A DNA stretch of 37,965 nt from an uncultured Victivallis sp. (GTDB lineage Bacteria; Verrucomicrobiota; Lentisphaeria; Victivallales; Victivallaceae): assembly GCA_944389815.1 (NCBI GenBank), contig CALXNS010000049.1, forward strand, positions 1 to 37,965. Direction: 5' to 3'. Each line of letters opens with the position of its first letter. Position 1 is the first letter of the stretch. This document shows positions 32,773 through 37,965 of this stretch, piece after piece. The notes under the pieces are model-generated. The model made no database searches. It was not told the DNA's origin and saw only the letters and a program-made list of their open reading frames with translations. The position numbers and the translations under genes were made by a program.

Positions 32773-34029
32773 TCATGCATCGCGCTTGAGCAGTTGCGCG
32801 GTATAAAACAATGCGCGCGGCAGATGATAGAATGTTTTATAAGGCAACCCCTTCGCCAGCCCGGCCGGTGCGCCTTCCAGCGAAACTTCGCTGAACCATT
32901 CCGGATATTCCGGATCGCGGAAATGAGCGAACGCCCACGCCGAAACCTCTTCATACCGGTCGAGAAACCACGAATCTCTGGAGAGCACATAACCATTGAC
33001 CAACGCCAGCATCGCCTCGGTCTGCGGCCACCACGGTTTCAGACAGCCGGATGGCTCCAGCCGGGAACGCCCCAGAGCATCAATGCAGAGAAACACTCCG
33101 CCGCGCCTGCGATCCCAGCCGTATTCGAACACCTCGGCAATCCAGCCGGGAATCCGCGCCAGCAGCTCTTCATGCCCGCCGACAACCCGCAGCGCCTGCG
33201 TCAGAAACGACAACGTCTCAAAACCGTGCCCGACCGTAATCGTACGCCCGAAACTGTTGTCAAGATCGAACGCTCCATCGCTGCCGCGATATTCAAACCA
33301 GAACTTCATTTCCGGATTCCGGAACATGGTCACCGCGTTGAATTCCGCCTCAATCTGCGCTCGAATCGTACCGTCGGCATCGCCGATGCGGTTCAGCACG
33401 GCAGTGCACGCCAACAGAAAATGCATGTGCACTCCCAGCATCCGCCGGCGGGAAAATGCCGACGGTTCCGGCGGATTTTCCAGTGTTTCGATTCCCTGCC
33501 GCAAAAGGTTGAATGCCGACAACGCTTCCGTTCGATGTTGCTCTTCGCCGCTTGCGTGATAGAGTTCGGCGCAGGCCGCCACCGCGTAGCTCATCGTCAA
33601 CACTCCGGGCATCCCGCCGCCGCCCGGCATCGGTCGCCTCCCGCCGGGGAAAATTCCCGCGCCGAGAAATGGTTCGTAGAAACCATCCTCCCGGCGCATC
33701 TTCCCGATACAGAACTCAAACCCGCGCCGCGCCAGTTCAAGCCAGCGCTCTCCGCCGCGGTATTCCGAATTGTACAACCGGGCAAACATGTAACTGGTTC
33801 GCCACTGCATCCGGGAAAATTTCCCCGGATCAATCACCGAACCGTCCCGGTCAAGCAAATTGAAAAATCCGCCGCCGGCACGGTCCGGAGAAAAACGTTC
33901 CCAGAAAGGAACGATCGAATCCAGCAATTCCCGTTCGTTGCGCCGGATGATTTCCGAAACTTTCTTCTCCATCTTCTCTAAAAACCTTCCAATTCCGGTT
34001 TCGAAAAGGAAACCGGAACTTCCATCCAT
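32773..34029 (-). CDS. AGE family epimerase/isomerase
   Basis: A 418-residue (alpha/alpha)6-barrel protein of the N-acylglucosamine 2-epimerase / cellobiose 2-epimerase family. Seen: WRTSYMFARLY, HMHFLLACTAVLN, NSFGRTITVGHGFETLSFL (candidate catalytic His), KPWWPQTEAMLALVNGY and the closing KTFYHLPRALF, equivalent to KGPYHVPRA in characterised members. There is no signal peptide, so it acts in the cytoplasm on free sugars released inside. The start at 34029 has GGAGAG six bases upstream; Met20 is possible. It follows the DUF4091 gene after 32 nt and is probably in the same operon. Substrate (ManNAc, glucose or a disaccharide) cannot be told. Confidence 0.85.
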   Translation of the reverse strand: MDGSSGFLFETGIGRFLEKMEKKVSEIIRRNERELLDSIVPFWERFSPDRAGGGFFNLLDRDGSVIDPGKFSRMQWRTSYMFARLYNSEYRGGERWLELARRGFEFCIGKMRREDGFYEPFLGAGIFPGGRRPMPGGGGMPGVLTMSYAVAACAELYHASGEEQHRTEALSAFNLLRQGIETLENPPEPSAFSRRRMLGVHMHFLLACTAVLNRIGDADGTIRAQIEAEFNAVTMFRNPEMKFWFEYRGSDGAFDLDNSFGRTITVGHGFETLSFLTQALRVVGGHEELLARIPGWIAEVFEYGWDRRRGGVFLCIDALGRSRLEPSGCLKPWWPQTEAMLALVNGYVLSRDSWFLDRYEEVSAWAFAHFRDPEYPEWFSEVSLEGAPAGLAKGLPYKTFYHLPRALFYTAQLLKRDA

Positions 34030-34061
34030 GATAATCTCTCCAGCGCCCCCCGACTCCCCGG

Positions 34062-35723
34062 TCAGCGCGCGGCAATCAACGACTTGATCCTCATGTTGAT
34101 CGCATGGCGGATCCCGGAAATCGCCTCGCCGGTTACCGGATAATCGGTCACACTCAACGTACCGCCGCAGAGTTCGAGCAGAATCTCATCGGCGGTACGC
34201 CGATCTCCGCAAAGTTCCGCAAGCAGTTCAAGCGCACGGTGATCCTGGAACGCCTCGCGAATCAGTTCGTAACGGAACGAATCGATCGGTCTGCCGTCCT
34301 CTCCCGGATAAACCAGAAACGAATCCCCGGCCGGAAATTTGCCGTCCGCATCCGATGACCGGAAGGGATCGATCTGCTTCGTCGAAAGACGCGAATGCCA
34401 GAAATTATATCCCCAGTGCAGAAATCCGGCGATGTCATAATGAAACAGCTGCATCCCCAGTATCCGGGTCCGACCTCCCGGAAAATGCATGAAACGATTG
34501 GTCGTCCCCGTCTCCGGACCGCAGCAGTAATACGCCCACAACGGTTCAACCTCCGCCGCCTTGAAGGTCGGAACTTCATTGATGATCGTCACCGGGTACC
34601 CCTTTTCCCCCTGTTTGAACAACCCGAGATGGGAAAGCGCATCGCAGATCGGCAGCGAATCGCCCACCATGCGGCGAACCATTGCCATGTTTTCACGATA
34701 ACGATCGAAGTCCTTCGGCTGCGGTTCGTCGGAAATGTGAATGCAGCTGCTGCCGGACAAATCATGTCGCTCGATAAATTTCCGCAACTCTCCCAGCATC
34801 GCCGACAGAAACGCTTCGTATTCCGGCGATTTCGCATCGGTCTCCCAGCCGAACACCCGTTTCTCCCCTTCCGGCGTACGGGCGACAACCTTCGGCGCAT
34901 GCGCCGCACCCCACTGCGTGAAGAGATGGGAGAATTCGAATCGCCGCAGACCGCATTCGCGCGCCAGCCTTACCCAGCGTTCCAGCCGGGAAAAATCAAA
35001 CTTCCAGTTGCCCGCGCCATCGGTTTCAATCTCAAGCAACTGCGTCGTCCGCCGCTCGGCGCCAACCGCGGTATCCAGCGGCGGCGTCAGAATCGGAGTC
35101 AAGATCTGCGTGATGCCGTGTTCGGCCATGTTGCGGAAATAATGTCCGAGAATCTCCCAGAACTTCTCACTCCAGACTTCGCAGTTGTAACGCTCGGAAA
35201 TGCAGTCGCAATAGAACCATTGAGTATGTTCAATCTTCTGTTCAGGCAGTTCCGCGCCGACCACTTCCAGCGTGAAAACCTTTTCAACGGCAAGCTCCTT
35301 CTCCGCCTGGGAGAGCCGGAGCGTGAACGGATATTTTCCCGCCGGCTGATCCTTCGGCACATTCACCTGAAAATGAATCGCTCGATATTGACACGGATAC
35401 GCCGTGACCCCCTCTTTATCGATTTCATAAAGCGGGTCGGGAAACAATCCCGGCTCCCGGGTCAGCACGTTGTCGTCAAAACGGGTCGCGAGCATCTCCG
35501 CCGGTTCAAGCCCCACCCGGCGGACATGGGTATGTACCGCCAGCGGACCGCTCAGTTCGATTTTAACGTTTTCCGCACGATCCTCATCCGTGGTGAACGC
35601 CAACTGAAACGAAAACACCTCACCGCGCAATGCCGATCCATAACAATATTCCCGCGTAATCGGCAGTTTTTCCCGCGGAAGAACCTTCGTCATCGAATCA
35701 AGCAGTTTCACCTTCAGTTTCAT
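34062..35723 (-). CDS. DUF4091 / GH123-like domain protein
   Basis: A 553-residue protein. The N-terminal beta-sandwich region (about 1-155) contains VFSFQLAFTTDEDRAENVKIEL and YRAIHFQVNVPKDQPAGKYPFTLRLS. A TIM-barrel-like part follows with IEHTQWFYCDCI, and the acidic pair D332-E333 in HISDEPQ, at the position of the Asp-Glu pair of GH123/DUF4091 enzymes. FLHWGYNFWHS and SFLVYPGEDGRPIDSFRYELIREAFQDHRALELL are typical of the family. There is no signal peptide. GH123 enzymes are beta-N-acetylgalactosaminidases, but DUF4091 members have various or unknown activities. GGGAG precedes the start. Confidence 0.8.
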   Translation of the reverse strand: MKLKVKLLDSMTKVLPREKLPITREYCYGSALRGEVFSFQLAFTTDEDRAENVKIELSGPLAVHTHVRRVGLEPAEMLATRFDDNVLTREPGLFPDPLYEIDKEGVTAYPCQYRAIHFQVNVPKDQPAGKYPFTLRLSQAEKELAVEKVFTLEVVGAELPEQKIEHTQWFYCDCISERYNCEVWSEKFWEILGHYFRNMAEHGITQILTPILTPPLDTAVGAERRTTQLLEIETDGAGNWKFDFSRLERWVRLARECGLRRFEFSHLFTQWGAAHAPKVVARTPEGEKRVFGWETDAKSPEYEAFLSAMLGELRKFIERHDLSGSSCIHISDEPQPKDFDRYRENMAMVRRMVGDSLPICDALSHLGLFKQGEKGYPVTIINEVPTFKAAEVEPLWAYYCCGPETGTTNRFMHFPGGRTRILGMQLFHYDIAGFLHWGYNFWHSRLSTKQIDPFRSSDADGKFPAGDSFLVYPGEDGRPIDSFRYELIREAFQDHRALELLAELCGDRRTADEILLELCGGTLSVTDYPVTGEAISGIRHAINMRIKSLIAAR

Positions 35724-36081
35724 GGAATGCTCCCTTTATTTCCTTCTCAAAACGACGGACGTTTTCTGTCCCGGTTCGTCCCGTACGCGAACCGACTTCC
35801 GACCGCCTTTTTTTTCATCTTTTCACCGGTTGCCGCGAACCCGGTCCGGTTCAAATAAAACACGTTCCGCCCTCTCCGCCCGGCGAAAATCATCGACTCT
35901 CCCGCGCCCGCCAGCCCGGCAACGACACGGCCGGATCCGCTCTCTGAGCCGATCCGGAACTTGCGACGACACCGACCTCTCCGGGGTTCGAATAAAACAA
36001 AACAATCGGTGCATATTCCCGATAATGTGCCACAACGAAAGGCATTTTTCCAGTTGCGTTCCGCAGCCTGCCCGGTTTTTT
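35724..36081. other. 358-bp gap; one hairpin, no gene
   Basis: I see no convincing gene here. CCGGATC (35931-35937) and GATCCGG (35951-35957), with GCTC/GAGC inside and a TCT loop, form an 11-bp hairpin with one mismatch and no U tract. GGTGCAT at 36008-36014 and ATGTGCC at 36025-36031 make an imperfect inverted pair. No promoter matching the TTG-17-TATATT pattern is present ahead of the DUF4091 gene. Confidence 0.5.
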
Positions 36082-37965
36082 TCACGATTTTACCGAATCA
36101 AAACAGAAAATCCGCGGCTTCAACGTGAAAAACTCCCCGCCGATTTCCACCCCGTTCTCCTTCCGGACGAACCGCACCTCGCTCCAGCTGCCGTCCACGG
36201 CCAGTTCCGATATTCCTGCACTCCGCCACTTCGGCGCAAGTTCCAGATGCGCCGACGCCATCGGATCGAGCGAACAATTCGTCACCGTCACGATCATGCG
36301 CTCCCCCGTCCGGGCGAGGTTGCACAGCAGCCACACATTCGGAGAAACCGTCTCCGTCGCCGGAAGAAGTTCTCCCCCGGAAAGAAATCCGTACAATTCC
36401 CGGATCAGCGACCGCTTGCGGTAACAGAACTGCAATGACGAATTATTCCAGAATGTCGCGCATCCGAGCACCGCAACTCGTCCGCCCGCCGCATTGACGA
36501 AACGCGTCACCCCCGGCTGCACCACTTCGCCGGAGGGCGCAAGATAATTCGTCAACGCCTCCGCCCCGCAGAGCCGCAACCGGACGAACCGGCTGCTTTC
36601 TCCCCCCGCCGGAGCGAAGGCAAGATTGTAAATTTTCCGACCGGGTCGATCGCTCACTCCCGCCTGCGGCAGAATTTCCTCTTCGCAGAAATTGAGTTTC
36701 TCAAGCTCCTCGACTTCCACGCCGAGCCACGATGCGCCGAACCCGCGCCGCGCCAGAATCCGCGCGCCTTCACCGTCGATCAACACGCCGCCGGAGAGAA
36801 TCCGGCGCACTTCGTCTTCCGGCAGGCTTTCCGCCGTCGTCCCGTTCAGAAACTTCACCGGCTGTTCCCGGGTCGTATACGGGATCCCCAGCCGCCCGAA
36901 CCAACCCGTCCCGTGACAATCCCAGACCCGTTCGTACCAGCCGCGCCCGGTCACCGCAAGCACATTCGATTCAGCCGGATCGCGCAGCAGCTGCCATCCG
37001 GCAAGCGGCGCATCCGCCACCGCCTCCCGGAAGGCGTCGAATTTCATCCGTTCCTTCCGGAACATCTCGAAATATCCGGACTCCTCACAGGGATCGTCGA
37101 GATATTGAGCTCCGTAAAACAGCGTACCCGAACAACCCGCGGCAAACGCTCCGGTCATCAAGCTTCGCAGATACGCCGACGACATGAAAAAGCGTGTGTG
37201 CGGATATGTGTCGGATTCATGAACGCTCTCCACGTCTTCCGGAAGATGTTCCAGCGTGTAAAACGTGTACGACAGCGTCGACGGCACGCTCTGCGGCGAA
37301 TCCCCGCACGAATACTGGCTGCCGAATACCCGCAGCAGCGGCCGGGTGTGCGCCCCGGCCAGCGCCCGGGCGACATCCGTGAAGTAATTTCCATCCAGAA
37401 ACGATTCCCCCGGCTGGCACAATCCGATCCGCGTCGACGCGGAAACTTCATCGACCGCTTCCCGGATCGCCCGCGCCATCCCGACCATCGTATCGTGCGA
37501 CAATTCAAAAAAAAGCCGGCGCAGCGATGAATTTTCCGCGTTCTCTTCTCCGAAACGCCGCTGCAGCTCCTCCCGCGGATAATAACGCCCCGCCCGGCGG
37601 GCAAACTCCTCCAGATGCGTCGGACAGAAACAGCCGAACCAGATGCCGGCATGACGGCTCAATTCGAAATCGTCCTCCAGAAGAATGAGTTCCGGTTGCG
37701 CTATCTCCGCCACCGCCGCGATCTTCGCGGAAAAATCCGCCCGGAATTCCCCGCACAGCGGACAACACGAAATCGACGCCTCCCTTCCATCGATTCCCAC
37801 GATCCGCTGCAGAAAATCCGCCCCCGACCGCAACGTCGGACAGCACCACCAGCCGATCTCCACATCCATCCCTTCCGCCCGTTCCCGCAGCGACCGCAGC
37901 GACCGGCCGATCATGCGAAAATCATCCAGCGAAGGATAACCATTCATCACCGATTCCAGATTCGG
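36082..37965 (-). CDS. Putative glycoside-hydrolase-like protein, N-terminus outside window
   Basis: A large protein of at least 627 visible residues whose frame stays open to the window edge, so the true start is probably upstream. A GTG/ATG at 37950/37947 is inside an in-frame stretch and is not preferred. Seen: ELILLEDDFELSRHAGIWFGCFCPTHLEEFARRAGRYYPREEL, an acidic barrel-strand motif typical of uncharacterised TIM-barrel glycosidases, SESDTYPHTRFF-like and MSSAYLRSLMTGAFAAGCSGTLFYGAQ; then a beta-rich C-terminal part from about residue 350. No secretion signal can be judged. It lies upstream of the DUF4091 and AGE genes on the same strand, suggesting a shared glycan pathway. Family assignment is uncertain. 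Confidence 0.65.
   Translation of the reverse strand, partial: PNLESVMNGYPSLDDFRMIGRSLRSLRERAEGMDVEIGWWCCPTLRSGADFLQRIVGIDGREASISCCPLCGEFRADFSAKIAAVAEIAQPELILLEDDFELSRHAGIWFGCFCPTHLEEFARRAGRYYPREELQRRFGEENAENSSLRRLFFELSHDTMVGMARAIREAVDEVSASTRIGLCQPGESFLDGNYFTDVARALAGAHTRPLLRVFGSQYSCGDSPQSVPSTLSYTFYTLEHLPEDVESVHESDTYPHTRFFMSSAYLRSLMTGAFAAGCSGTLFYGAQYLDDPCEESGYFEMFRKERMKFDAFREAVADAPLAGWQLLRDPAESNVLAVTGRGWYERVWDCHGTGWFGRLGIPYTTREQPVKFLNGTTAESLPEDEVRRILSGGVLIDGEGARILARRGFGASWLGVEVEELEKLNFCEEEILPQAGVSDRPGRKIYNLAFAPAGGESSRFVRLRLCGAEALTNYLAPSGEVVQPGVTRFVNAAGGRVAVLGCATFWNNSSLQFCYRKRSLIRELYGFLSGGELLPATETVSPNVWLLCNLARTGERMIVTVTNCSLDPMASAHLELAPKWRSAGISELAVDGSWSEVRFVRKENGVEIGGEFFTLKPRIFCFDSVKS

Noticed and set aside
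34395..35858. 487-codon plus-strand open frame opposite the DUF4091 gene
   Set aside because: Antisense composition; the minus-strand gene has clear family segments and a ribosome site.
35747..36085. 112-codon minus-strand frame in the gap before the DUF4091 gene
   Set aside because: Basic, low-complexity product, no ribosome site and overlap with the end of the upstream gene.
1..37965. CRISPR array, insertion sequence or prophage
   Set aside because: No regularly spaced direct repeats, transposase, integrase or phage structural gene was seen in any frame.

Overview
The window is chromosomal DNA of a GC-rich (roughly 57-60 %, by eye) bacterium, most likely a member of the Lentisphaerota (Victivallis-like). 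This is an inference from the gene mix: a pseudopilin-like protein of the type that is abundant in Lentisphaerota, encoded in an operon with a sugar-type GntR regulator and a glycoside hydrolase; a protein resembling the exosortase-associated TIGR04073 family; DUF4091 and AGE-type sugar enzymes; and EF-P with an EpmA-type modifying enzyme. I see no mobile element, CRISPR array, rRNA or prophage. Gene order is compact, with many ATGA stop/start overlaps.

Layout. (1) 1-4.8 kb, minus strand: tRNA-Asn with a clear promoter; an operon dksA-like, lspA, NIF3-C-like, M50 protease, epmA; then ychF and an exported TIGR04073-like protein. (2) 5.0-13.6 kb, plus strand: queF-argJ, purQ with an intrinsic terminator, then lysS, a GT-C type membrane protein and recD2, tightly packed. 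(3) 13.7-14.8 kb, minus strand: efp with two 3' hairpins, and a VOC protein. (4) 15.0-24.0 kb, plus strand: purB, uxaC, purM, then an overlapping envelope set: a TerB-like/AI-2E fusion, a lipoprotein alpha/beta hydrolase and a DUF4105 (Lnb-like) membrane protein. (5) 24.1-28.7 kb, minus strand: gntR, prepilin-like gene and secreted glycoside hydrolase behind one near-consensus promoter. (6) 28.8-32.7 kb, plus strand: aroA and a radical SAM protein, then a small membrane protein, an exported protein and a YkgJ-type metal-binding protein. (7) 32.8 kb to the edge, minus strand: AGE epimerase and DUF4091 protein in one operon, preceded by a large putative glycosidase that runs off the window.

How the parts fit. 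Purine synthesis (purQ, purB, purM) is scattered but within 12 kb. EpmA and EF-P, about 13 kb apart, probably form the beta-lysylation route, since the EF-P loop keeps the target lysine. LspA, the predicted lipoprotein and the DUF4105 protein touch different steps of lipoprotein biology. Two carbohydrate loci, one secreted and one apparently cytoplasmic, together with glucuronate isomerase, point to growth on host or plant glycans.

Promoters found by eye share one pattern, TTGNNN, 16-17 bp, TATATT, in front of at least seven transcription units. The most interesting candidates for a second look are the regulator/pseudopilin/glycosidase operon and the TerB-AI-2E/lipoprotein hydrolase/DUF4105 operon.
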